From UBA11512 sp964623895 (GTDB lineage Bacteria > Bacillota > Clostridia > Oscillospirales > CAG-272): DNA of 59,475 bases. Below the pieces are notes generated by a model. The model made no database searches. It worked only from the letters and a program-made list of their open reading frames with translations, and had not been told where the DNA came from. The DNA is taken from the NCBI GenBank assembly GCA_964623895.1, contig CAZUWA010000003.1, positions 1 through 59,475 of the forward strand, in the 5' to 3' direction. Every line of letters starts with the position of its first letter. The first letter of the stretch is position 1. The position numbers were made by a program, and so were the translations under genes. Below, one piece after another: positions 44,817-53,323 of the stretch.

Positions 44817-45536
44817 TTAGTGTTTTGTTTGAATATGGTGGATATGTTCCAGCCTTTTTTCTTTGCTCGACTCTTGAAAAACAAAGAGCTGTCTGTAAAT
44901 CATGTCGATCTGCGCAGACGAGAGAGCGCCACGTGCATGGCTTTTTACCCTTTTTCTTAATTTAGAAATGGTAAAGATCTCCTGCGGACGTTCGCTTGCA
45001 AGAGGTGTATACAGCTTTGAACGTTTTCCGAAAACAACCATCGGGTATATTGGCAGATCATTTCCAATACATTTCACGAGCGCATTTTTATGTGCAGAAT
45101 TTTGCATAATTGGGTTAAAAAAACGTGATTTTCGAAGTCCTTTTTCAGTTAAAACAGTTTGAAACCACTCTTTTTGCAAGTCTTTTCCGTAAATTCGCCC
45201 GGTAAAATTTTTGCTTTCAAACAAAAAAATACCGCGGTCACATATAAATACAGCATCGATCTCCGTCCATTCGTGTTTAGTGGGAATATAAAGATTGAAT
45301 AGCCATTTTCCTTTGATACCTCGCAAGCGGTAGCACAGCAGATACTCGCCATAGCGACCTTTTCCGAAAATCAAATTACGAAAATTTATCTTTTTTGCCC
45401 TATAATAGGGAGAGCGCTTATAATACAACCATTCAAAAAAGACTTCAATCCTGCTTTTAAGCCGAACCACGATCCGTTGGCACGCTCTAAAAACAGGAAG
45501 AATGATCTTTTTGAACACTGCAAGGTCGCTTTTCAT
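44817..45536 (-). CDS. NERD-domain (nuclease-related) protein
   Basis: The 239-residue protein has an N-terminal basic amphipathic part (1-60) and a NERD domain (about 65-175), with the characteristic EIDAVFICDRGIFLFESKN, where Asp, Glu and Lys form the nuclease-fold core. NERD domains are linked to DNA processing but few have been characterised. A later SARGALSSAQIDMIYRQL segment may be helical. It sits between tgt and MATE in the miaB-mutSL operon. The conserved residues are present, so it may be catalytically competent; function unknown. Confidence 0.82.
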   Translation of the reverse strand: MKSDLAVFKKIILPVFRACQRIVVRLKSRIEVFFEWLYYKRSPYYRAKKINFRNLIFGKGRYGEYLLCYRLRGIKGKWLFNLYIPTKHEWTEIDAVFICDRGIFLFESKNFTGRIYGKDLQKEWFQTVLTEKGLRKSRFFNPIMQNSAHKNALVKCIGNDLPIYPMVVFGKRSKLYTPLASERPQEIFTISKLRKRVKSHARGALSSAQIDMIYRQLFVFQESSKEKRLEHIHHIQTKH

Positions 45537-45563
45537 GAGGCACGCTTCCCTTCTTTACTGACA

Positions 45564-46706
45564 TTATTCTCCGTCCGGTAACCGTTCTCCGAGGATGACG
45601 CGATATTTTTTATAAAATTCTTCATATCGTCCCTCATCGAGCGCTTCTCTAATCTTCACCATCAGTTCATTGTAGAAATAAAGATTGTGAAGGACTGCCA
45701 GTCGCATACCAAGCATCTCTTTTGCTTTGAAAAGATGACGAATATAGGAACGACTGTAATATTTACACGCCGGACAGCCGCAGTCGGGATCAATGGGTTT
45801 GGGATCATCAAAGAACTGTTCATTCAGCAACGTCATTTTGCCTTTCCATGTAAAGACATTTCCGTGACGCGCATTTCTGCTGGGCATAACGCAATCAAAG
45901 AAATCAACACCGCGGTAAACTGCCTCAAGAATATTGACAGGCGTGCCAACGCCCATTAAATAACGTGGCTTGTCAGCAGGCATGTGCGGCTCAACGACCT
46001 CAATGGTATGATACATCTCTTCCGCAGACTCGCCGACAGCCAAACCGCCAATGGCATAGCCGTCACAGTCCAGTTCCGCAATACGCTTCATATGATCAAT
46101 ACGAAGATCCTCATAGGTGCTTCCCTGATTGATACCAAAGAGCAACTGATTCTTGTTAATGGTTTCGGGGAGACTATTGAGCCGCGCCATTTCAGCCTTA
46201 CAACGCCCAAGCCATCTGTAGGTTCGATCACACGACGCTTTTACGTAGCGGTATTCTGCAGGATTCTCGATACATTCATCAAATGCCATTGCAATCGTAG
46301 ACGCAAGGTGAGACTGGATCTGCATCGATTCTTCCGGTCCCATAAAGATACGTTTTCCATCGATATGCGACTGGAAATATACTCCTTCTTCTTTGATTTT
46401 CCGCAACTTTGCTAACGAAAAAACTTGAAAGCCGCCGGAATCAGTCAAAACCGGGCGGTCCCAATTAAAGAATTTGTGGATGCCGCCCATTTTGAAGATC
46501 AGATCATCTCCAGGACGAATGTGCAAATGGTAAGTATTAGACAGTTCCACCTGACAGCCGATCTCCTTTAGATCGTTTGTGGAAACACCGCCTCGAATCG
46601 CCGCACAAGTACCAACATTCATAAAGACCGGCGTCTGAATCGTTCCGTGAACCGTCTCCATCACACCCCTACGTGCGTTTCCTTCTCTTTTTAAAATCTT
46701 AAACAT
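45564..46706 (-). CDS. tgt: tRNA-guanine transglycosylase
   Basis: Tgt replaces guanine with preQ1 or queuine at the wobble position of GUN anticodons. The 380 residues include LTDSGGFQVFSL with the first catalytic Asp, GINQGSTYEDLR, GGLAVGES and FDCVMPSRNARHG with the nucleophile Asp. The C-terminal zinc site is DCGCPACKYYSRSYIRHL with the later LHNLYF. No queA or other queuosine genes are in the window. Confidence 0.96.
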   Translation of the reverse strand: MFKILKREGNARRGVMETVHGTIQTPVFMNVGTCAAIRGGVSTNDLKEIGCQVELSNTYHLHIRPGDDLIFKMGGIHKFFNWDRPVLTDSGGFQVFSLAKLRKIKEEGVYFQSHIDGKRIFMGPEESMQIQSHLASTIAMAFDECIENPAEYRYVKASCDRTYRWLGRCKAEMARLNSLPETINKNQLLFGINQGSTYEDLRIDHMKRIAELDCDGYAIGGLAVGESAEEMYHTIEVVEPHMPADKPRYLMGVGTPVNILEAVYRGVDFFDCVMPSRNARHGNVFTWKGKMTLLNEQFFDDPKPIDPDCGCPACKYYSRSYIRHLFKAKEMLGMRLAVLHNLYFYNELMVKIREALDEGRYEEFYKKYRVILGERLPDGE

Positions 46707-46716
46707 ATATTACCTT

Positions 46717-48729
46717 CTAACTTCTCTTAAATCGATGTTCGATCGTTCCCTTTGGAATTTCAAATGCGACCGGTCTGCCGTGCGGACAATAGAGAATATC
46801 GGGGAGCCTTAAAAGTTCTTTAACGACATACTCTAAATGCGCCTCGCCGTCATTTCTTCCACCCTTCATCGCGGCTTTGCAGGAAGCATTATATAAAGCG
46901 GCTTCAAAAGCAATCTGGCGGGAAACTTCCCCGTTTCCCTCGCCTTTGGCAAGTCTTTCGACAATTTCCGCAAACAAATCAAGTGCCTGCTCCTTTTCTA
47001 AGCCCCCCGGAATGCCGGTAACGATCGCTGTATCCGACAGTTCGTCACTTTCAAAAACAAAGCCCACATCCTTGATCTCTTTTTCATAATCAATAAGTAC
47101 GCTTTTTTCCTCTGTACCAACATGAACTTTTTCGGGAAGAAGCAGTAACTGCACATAACGGTCATCGGCAGATGCCATATTTTTTTTCATCTTTTCAAAA
47201 AGTAGCCGTTCGTGTGCGGCATGCTTGTCGATCATCAGCAGTTTGTTGTCGATCTGCACCAAAATGTATGTATCAAAAGCAATACCGATCAATTTATAAG
47301 CAGGAAGATCTTCTACTATCTTTTCTGCTTCGAAAGTTTTCTCTCCTTCTTCAAGAATATCAGCAGAAATTCTCGGAACGGAAATCGGCGGCAGATCTAT
47401 CGGCAGGTCAGGAACGATTATCGAAGAAGCAGTTTCCTGCTCTCGCTCTTTTGGTTGCAATACTTTTCCCACTTCATTCCGCAGTTCCTCAGTTTTTTTT
47501 TCCTCTTGCTTGGCAATGTCCTCAAAAACAAAGGGCAAATCGTCAAAAGGAACTTTCGGCACTTCACTCGCCACTTTTACAGATACAGAAGGCACGTTAC
47601 CTGCCCCCTCAAAAAAAACGTCTGTCTGTTCGATCTTTGGTGCATCCATGCGGTCATATACGGGCGTAAAACGGTTGTAGCGCTCAACGATCAGCTTGTG
47701 ATCCAGATCCTTCTTCTCAAGCGGCAGTTCCGGGCGCATAGTATTATTTAACAACGCGTTGCGAACCGCCAAATAGATTGCATCAAAAACCGTCTTTTCG
47801 TTTGAAAACTTCACCTCAAGTTTAGTAGGATGCACATTGACATCCACCAGTGCCGGATGAAGAATGATGTTCAATACACAACATGGAAATTTTTCAACTT
47901 CCAAAAAAGAGGAAAAAGCTTGTTCCAAGGCAGCAGTTGCCGTGCGAGATTTAATGTATCTTCCGTTAATGAAGAAATTCTGATAATTTCGGTTCGCGCG
48001 TACATTTTCCGGCGCACCGATATACCCAAACACCTCGACAGCTTCGCTTTTTGACTGCACAGCGATCATTCCCGAAGCAAAATCTCTTCCAAGCAACGCA
48101 TAGATCGCATTATACAACTTCTTATCGCCTGCAGTCTGCAACTTCAGCGAACCATCTGAAATCAGTTTGAATGAAATTTCAGGGTGAGACAGTGCTTCTT
48201 TTTCAAGAACCGCTGCTACCGCCATTCCCTCAGACTGGTCTCTTTTCAAAAATTTTCTGCGTGCAGGAACATTCGCAAACAATTCCTTGACCAGCATGGT
48301 TGTACCTTTTTTCAATCCTGCTTCACTGACCTCGGTAATGCGCCCACAGTCACAAACAATTCTTGTACCGGTCTTATCGCTTTGGGTCTTTGTGAAGATC
48401 TCCATCTGCGATACTGAGGAAATGGCGGCAAGTGCTTCCCCTCTGAAGCCCAAGGTAACAATACTGTCTAAATCTTCAGCTTCTTTGATTTTGCTTGTCG
48501 CATGACGGAGGATACACATTTCCGCATCATCCTTGGTCATCCCGCAACCATTGTCAGTCACGCGAATGTATGACACTCCACCACGTCGGATCTCCGCTTC
48601 AATTTCAGTGGCGCCGGCATCAATGGCATTTTCAAGAAGTTCTTTGACGACAGAAGCAGGTCTGTCAACAACCTCTCCCGCCGCAATCAGATTCGCAACC
48701 TGAAAATCAAGCAAATTGATTTTGGGCAT
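46717..48729 (-). CDS. mutL: DNA mismatch repair protein MutL
   Basis: MutL links mismatch recognition to strand cleavage. The 670 residues show the GHKL ATPase motifs ELLENAIDAGATEIE, VTDNGCGM, RHATSKI and GFRGEALAAI in the first 100 residues, and a variable linker (about 350-440). The C-terminal domain has DKHAAHERLLFE (the DQHAX2EX4E endonuclease motif with Lys in place of Gln), ASCKAAMKGG and CPHGRP near the end. The endonuclease form is expected in organisms without MutH. It follows mutS by 22 bases. Confidence 0.96.
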   Translation of the reverse strand: MPKINLLDFQVANLIAAGEVVDRPASVVKELLENAIDAGATEIEAEIRRGGVSYIRVTDNGCGMTKDDAEMCILRHATSKIKEAEDLDSIVTLGFRGEALAAISSVSQMEIFTKTQSDKTGTRIVCDCGRITEVSEAGLKKGTTMLVKELFANVPARRKFLKRDQSEGMAVAAVLEKEALSHPEISFKLISDGSLKLQTAGDKKLYNAIYALLGRDFASGMIAVQSKSEAVEVFGYIGAPENVRANRNYQNFFINGRYIKSRTATAALEQAFSSFLEVEKFPCCVLNIILHPALVDVNVHPTKLEVKFSNEKTVFDAIYLAVRNALLNNTMRPELPLEKKDLDHKLIVERYNRFTPVYDRMDAPKIEQTDVFFEGAGNVPSVSVKVASEVPKVPFDDLPFVFEDIAKQEEKKTEELRNEVGKVLQPKEREQETASSIIVPDLPIDLPPISVPRISADILEEGEKTFEAEKIVEDLPAYKLIGIAFDTYILVQIDNKLLMIDKHAAHERLLFEKMKKNMASADDRYVQLLLLPEKVHVGTEEKSVLIDYEKEIKDVGFVFESDELSDTAIVTGIPGGLEKEQALDLFAEIVERLAKGEGNGEVSRQIAFEAALYNASCKAAMKGGRNDGEAHLEYVVKELLRLPDILYCPHGRPVAFEIPKGTIEHRFKRS

Positions 48730-48751
48730 CAGTGTTCCTCCTTTCCCTCAT

Positions 48752-51346
48752 TCAACTGAGCATTTTCTTTAATTCGTACAATAAATTCAAACTCTCTATC
48801 GGAGTGAGCATATCCATCTGTATGCTTCTCAGTTTTTCGCAAACACCATTTTCGATGTAATTGTCAATTGACATATTGTTACTATCTTCGACAGACTTCG
48901 ATACCTGCGGTCTGCCCTCATCTTCAAGTTCGGTCAAGACTTCCCGTGCGCGCTTGATGACTTCTTGCGGCACACCTGCAAGTTTTGCCACTTCAATACC
49001 GTAACTATCATCCGCCGCCCCCTTCAAAATCTTTCTGAGAAAAACCAAAGCGTCTCCCTTTTTCTTGGCGGCAATATGATAATTTACAATTCCGCTTTCC
49101 TCTGTAGCCATCGCAGTCAACTCATGATAGTGGGTAGCAAACATCGTCTTGGCACCGATCTTCTTGCCGGCAGTATACTCTGCAACAGCTTTGGCGATCG
49201 ACATGCCATCGTAAGTAGAAGTTCCTCTGCCAATCTCATCATAAATGATAAGCGAACGCCTGGTCGCATTCTTCAAAATCGAAGCAACTTCATTCATTTC
49301 CAACATAAAAGTAGATGTTCCGGAAGCAAGATCATCCGACGCACCAACGCGAGTAAACAGTTTGTCAACAATGCCGATGCGCGCTTCACTTGCAGGAACA
49401 AAAGAGCCGATCTGCGCCATTAACGTAATGATGGCAACTTGACGCATATAAGTCGATTTTCCTGCCATGTTCGGCCCGGTGATCATCATTAGCCGATTGT
49501 AGGAAGTATCAAGCAATGTATCATTCGGAACGAACATACTGTCCTTCAACATTTTTTCAACAACAGGATGCCTGCCGTCCTTAATCGAAATGACATCATC
49601 ATAGGTAATTTCCGGTTCTATATAGCTGTTTTCAACAGCAACCTTGGCAAGCGAACAGTAAACATCCAACTCGGCAAGTACCGTAGCGGCAGAGCGGATT
49701 CGGTTATGATTTTCATTCAACAATCTGCAAAGTTGTCCGAAAATCTCATACTCCAACGCATGATCTTTGTCACTCGCGCCAAGGATCGTACTTTCCAACT
49801 TTTTCAGTTCATCGGTGATGTATCGCTCTCCGTTAGTCAAGGTTTGACGGCGTATATAGTCCGGGGGCAGCTGCAATCCTTCGTTTGCCGCTTTCGAGAT
49901 CTCAATATAGTAACCAAACACACGATTGTAGCCGACCTTCAAAGTTTTTACGCCAAGACGCTCTTTTTCACGTTCTTCAATCTTTTTTAAATAACCGTCA
50001 GCATCGTCTATAAGCAAGCGCAAGCGGTCAACATCTTCATTGTATCCTTCTCGGATGAAACCACCTTCTCGCACCGAGAACGGTGGATCTTCTTTGATCG
50101 CTGAATCAAGAATCTGATGTAAATCAGAGAGGATATCCAGTTCTTCAAAAAGTTCCTTTAGCGCTTCACCGGAGCATTCTTTTAACTGCGTTTTAACAGC
50201 AGGTAGCACAGCAAGAGTATTGGCGATCGAGCGAAGATCTTTGCCGCCTGCCGTCCCGTACACCACTTTGGTCATCAATCGTTCGATATCGGAAACAGGT
50301 GCTAAAATTTCAGACAATTCGCTACGCAACAAAAAATTGCCAAACAACTCCTTGACCGCACTTTGCCTATATAAGATTTTTCGCTGATTGACAAGTGGCT
50401 GTTCGATATACTGGCGAAGAAGGCGTGCGCCCATCGCAGTCTTGGTCTTATCCAAGACCCACAAAAGACTTCCGCGCTTTTCCCCATCGCGCATCGTTTT
50501 GGTCAGTTCCAAATTGCGTCTCGTATTGCTGTCCATTGAAAGATATTGTCCTTCGCGGTAGATGCGCAGATTTTTGGTATGAAAATCAGTAGTGCGCAAT
50601 GAATCGCTGACATAACGGATCAGTCCGCCAACTGCCACGATCATCGGAAAATCTTCTTTAGGGTATCCCGAGGAAGAGCCGAGATATTTTGTAAAAGACG
50701 CCACAGCTTGGGCTGAATCAAAGAGGGGAATATTCTCATAGATCTTCGTATGAAGACGATCCTCTGCATAAACACAGAGTTCGGGAAGTTCGTCCTTCGA
50801 ACAACTTAGGATCAATTCTTTCGGACTGTAAACTGCCAATTCGTTTGTCGCGCGACTTTCTCCGCCCTTCTCAAAAAAAGTTGCATTAAGATCGCCCGTT
50901 GAAATATCCGCCGCGCAGAGAGCAATTCCCTCATCAGACAAAAGGACGGAACAGATAAAATTGTTTTCATTAGAAGAAAGTTGGTTGTCGTCAGTCACCG
51001 TGCCCGGGGTCACGATGCGCACGACATCACGCTTGACAAGTCCTTTTGCGTCTTTCGGGTCTTCTACCTGTTCGCAGATCACAACCTTATAGCCTTTTGA
51101 AACCAATGTACCAATATAACTGTCCGCCGAATGATAAGGAACCCCACACATCGGCGCCCGCTCTTCTAACCCACAGTCTCTGCCGGTGAGCGTCAGACCA
51201 AGTTCTTTTGAGGCAATCTTCGCATCCTCAAAAAACATTTCATAAAAATCTCCGAGTCTGTAAAACAACAACGCATTGGGATATGCTTTTTTTGTTTCGG
51301 CATACTGCCTCATCATTGGTGAAAGTTGTTTTCCAAGTAACTCCAT
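48752..51346 (-). CDS. mutS: DNA mismatch repair protein MutS
   Basis: MutS recognises mispairs as a dimer. The 864 residues start MELLGKQLSPMMRQY, and GDFYEMFFEDA (32-42) holds the Phe-x-Glu mismatch-reading motif. The ATPase domain has ITGPNMAGKSTYMRQ (Walker A), a LIIYDEIGRGTSTYDGMSIA Walker B region and TMFATHYHELT. Length and motifs match MutS1. It is the third gene of the operon, followed by mutL. Confidence 0.97.
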   Translation of the reverse strand: MELLGKQLSPMMRQYAETKKAYPNALLFYRLGDFYEMFFEDAKIASKELGLTLTGRDCGLEERAPMCGVPYHSADSYIGTLVSKGYKVVICEQVEDPKDAKGLVKRDVVRIVTPGTVTDDNQLSSNENNFICSVLLSDEGIALCAADISTGDLNATFFEKGGESRATNELAVYSPKELILSCSKDELPELCVYAEDRLHTKIYENIPLFDSAQAVASFTKYLGSSSGYPKEDFPMIVAVGGLIRYVSDSLRTTDFHTKNLRIYREGQYLSMDSNTRRNLELTKTMRDGEKRGSLLWVLDKTKTAMGARLLRQYIEQPLVNQRKILYRQSAVKELFGNFLLRSELSEILAPVSDIERLMTKVVYGTAGGKDLRSIANTLAVLPAVKTQLKECSGEALKELFEELDILSDLHQILDSAIKEDPPFSVREGGFIREGYNEDVDRLRLLIDDADGYLKKIEEREKERLGVKTLKVGYNRVFGYYIEISKAANEGLQLPPDYIRRQTLTNGERYITDELKKLESTILGASDKDHALEYEIFGQLCRLLNENHNRIRSAATVLAELDVYCSLAKVAVENSYIEPEITYDDVISIKDGRHPVVEKMLKDSMFVPNDTLLDTSYNRLMMITGPNMAGKSTYMRQVAIITLMAQIGSFVPASEARIGIVDKLFTRVGASDDLASGTSTFMLEMNEVASILKNATRRSLIIYDEIGRGTSTYDGMSIAKAVAEYTAGKKIGAKTMFATHYHELTAMATEESGIVNYHIAAKKKGDALVFLRKILKGAADDSYGIEVAKLAGVPQEVIKRAREVLTELEDEGRPQVSKSVEDSNNMSIDNYIENGVCEKLRSIQMDMLTPIESLNLLYELKKMLS

Positions 51347-51379
51347 TCACTGTTCCTCTTTCTTAGCGTTTATGCTATT

Positions 51380-51772
51380 TTAGTGGCAACCGCCGCAGGT
51401 AGAACAGTTGTGGGTACATCCATCGGAAGGAACCCCATTGATCTCTTGCATAACGGTGCTGTTTACCTGATCCATAAGCGCATTCAATTCGTTCTGAGCT
51501 GCTTCGTAATTCTTATATACTTCTGTAGCAAGCACTTCGTCATAGATCTCATTCAAACGGCTCTGAACGGCATCAATTATATTGCTGTCGGCATCCTTGC
51601 CGCCCATCACAGCCGCCAACGCTTTTTGCTGTACCTCAAATTCAGTCGTCAAAGCCACGATATGCGGATCACTTTCGTATGCTTTCCTCGCCTCGTCAAG
51701 CTTTTTACCCTGCTCACTTTCCTTGATAGTCAATCCCAACAATTTGGCAATTTGCAACAGTTCCATATTCAA
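51380..51772 (-). CDS. YlbF/YmcA-family protein with a C-terminal cysteine cluster
   Basis: The 130-residue protein begins with the helical YlbF/YmcA pattern (about 1-115) and ends with a Cys-rich tail, DGCTHNCSTCGGCH. In Bacillus YlbF (RicF), YmcA (RicA) and YaaT (RicT) form a complex that carries iron-sulphur clusters and influences mRNA maturation and development. In Bacillus ymcA neighbours ymcB (miaB), as here. The tail has four Cys in 11 residues, a plausible cluster-ligand set. That the gene is the RicA- or RicF-like member is inferred from position and tail. Confidence 0.82.
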   Translation of the reverse strand: MNMELLQIAKLLGLTIKESEQGKKLDEARKAYESDPHIVALTTEFEVQQKALAAVMGGKDADSNIIDAVQSRLNEIYDEVLATEVYKNYEAAQNELNALMDQVNSTVMQEINGVPSDGCTHNCSTCGGCH

Positions 51773-51784
51773 AAGACTCCTTTC

Positions 51785-53194
51785 TTATTTCTGTAGTTCA
51801 CCGAACAAGGCAAATGTTTCGGTACGGGTAATACAAACGTTCGCATAGTTTCCGATCAATTCTTTTGGTCCCTCAAAATGTACCAGTCTATTTCGTTCAC
51901 TGCGCCCGGTCAGTTTGGTATCGTCCGTTTTACTGTATCCCTCCACAAGAACACGCAAAACCGTTCCGGTGTAGTCTTTGTTTTTGCGATTAGATATCGC
52001 CATCTGGGTATCCATCATTCGAGCAAAGCGTTCTGAAGAGACGTCCGCAGGAATCTGATCCGGCATGATCGCAGCAGGCGTGCCCTTTCTCTTTGAGTAA
52101 ATGAATGAGTAAATATTGTCGTATTCCATCTTTTCAAGAACATCGAGCGTTTCCTTGAAATCTTCCTCGCTTTCTCCCGGGAAACCGACAATGATATCAG
52201 TCGTCAATGCAATATCCGGCATTTTTTCGCGCATATATCGCACCAGATCCAAATAATGCTCTTTGGTATAATGACGGTTCATTTTCGTTAAAATACGGTC
52301 AGAGCCGGATTGGAGCGGGAGATGGAATGCTTTGGCGATCTTTTCATTCGCCGCCATTACGTCAATCAATTCCTTGGTTGCATCTTTGGGGTGGCTGGTC
52401 ATAAACCGTACCATAAAATCCCCATCAATCGCGCAAATATTTTCAAGAAGTGAAGCAAAAGACAGAGGTTCGGGAAGATCCTTACCGTAAGAATTTACAT
52501 TTTGTCCGAGTAAAGTAATCTCTTTCACACCATCTGCAACCAGTTCTCCGACTTCTTTATAGATCTCTTCCGGATCGCGGCTTCGCTCTCTTCCGCGCAC
52601 ATACGGTACGACACAGTAAGAACAAAAGTTGTTGCAACCGTACATGATCGACACCCACGCTTTAAAGGCGGAATAACGATGCACTGGCAAGCCTTCCGCG
52701 ATATTTCCTTCGTTGTCGTCTAGAAAAAATTGCCGTTTTCCTGTCATCAGTTTGGTAAACAGAATCTCCGGGAGACGATAGAGCATCGTTGTCCCGAACA
52801 GAAAATCAACATAGGGATACTTTTGCTTGATATCTTCTTTGCGGTGTTCTTGCGAAACCATACAACCGCAGATTCCGATCAACAGCTCGCTATTTTGTGC
52901 TTTCAAATGCTTAAACTGCCCTGTGATCGAAAGCGCTTTAAGCTCTGCGTGCTCTCTGACGGCGCATGTGTTGATAAGAATTAGATCGGCGCACTCCTCT
53001 TGATCGGTGATGATATATCCCATCTTTTCGAGCATTCCGGCAAGACGCTCGGAATCAGCTTCATTTTGTTGACAGCCGTACGTTTTTACCACGGCATAGC
53101 GCGTGCGATCAGACAAGATCGCCTGCAGTTTATCAATGTATTCATATTGTTTTTCGATCTCTTCATTTGAAATCAGTACTTTTTTTCTGTCCAT
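51785..53194 (-). CDS. miaB: tRNA-2-methylthio-N6-dimethylallyladenosine synthase MiaB
   Basis: MiaB is a radical SAM methylthiotransferase acting on i6A37 of tRNAs that read UNN codons. The start is the ATG at 53194, 469 residues, with AAGGTG 7 bases upstream; the open frame continues to 53215. The N-terminal UPF0004 domain has Cys in VKTYGCQQNEADSE, NTCAVREHAE and GICGCMV. The radical SAM motif is GCNNFCSYCVVPYVRGRERSR. The C-terminal TRAM domain runs GTVLRVLVEGYSK through RLVHFEG. It is the first gene of the operon behind the 53231-53259 promoter. Confidence 0.95.
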   Translation of the reverse strand: MDRKKVLISNEEIEKQYEYIDKLQAILSDRTRYAVVKTYGCQQNEADSERLAGMLEKMGYIITDQEECADLILINTCAVREHAELKALSITGQFKHLKAQNSELLIGICGCMVSQEHRKEDIKQKYPYVDFLFGTTMLYRLPEILFTKLMTGKRQFFLDDNEGNIAEGLPVHRYSAFKAWVSIMYGCNNFCSYCVVPYVRGRERSRDPEEIYKEVGELVADGVKEITLLGQNVNSYGKDLPEPLSFASLLENICAIDGDFMVRFMTSHPKDATKELIDVMAANEKIAKAFHLPLQSGSDRILTKMNRHYTKEHYLDLVRYMREKMPDIALTTDIIVGFPGESEEDFKETLDVLEKMEYDNIYSFIYSKRKGTPAAIMPDQIPADVSSERFARMMDTQMAISNRKNKDYTGTVLRVLVEGYSKTDDTKLTGRSERNRLVHFEGPKELIGNYANVCITRTETFALFGELQK

Positions 53195-53230
53195 AAATTC
53201 ACACCTTAAACGCACAATAATCTAAGGTAC

Positions 53231-53259
53231 AGTATAGCACATTTTTTGTTTTTTTGCAA
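53231..53259 (-). promoter_or_regulatory. Promoter of the miaB-mutSL operon
   Basis: On the minus strand TTGCAA (53259-53254) and TATACT (53236-53231) are 17 bases apart, with TGTGC in front of the -10. The transcript would run to the 17-bp terminator at 42503-42541. Confidence 0.8.
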
Positions 53260-53269
53260 GTGAAAAGTA

Positions 53270-53307
53270 ACAAAAAAGAAGCAGGACAGAATTTTTTCCT
53301 GTCCTGC
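53270..53307 (-). terminator. Terminator of the solute-binding lipoprotein gene
   Basis: On the minus strand GCAGGACAG (53307-53299) and CTGTCCTGC (53289-53281) form a 9-bp stem, followed by TTCTTTTTT (53280-53272). Confidence 0.85.
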
Positions 53308-53323
53308 CAAAATGAAAATTTAA

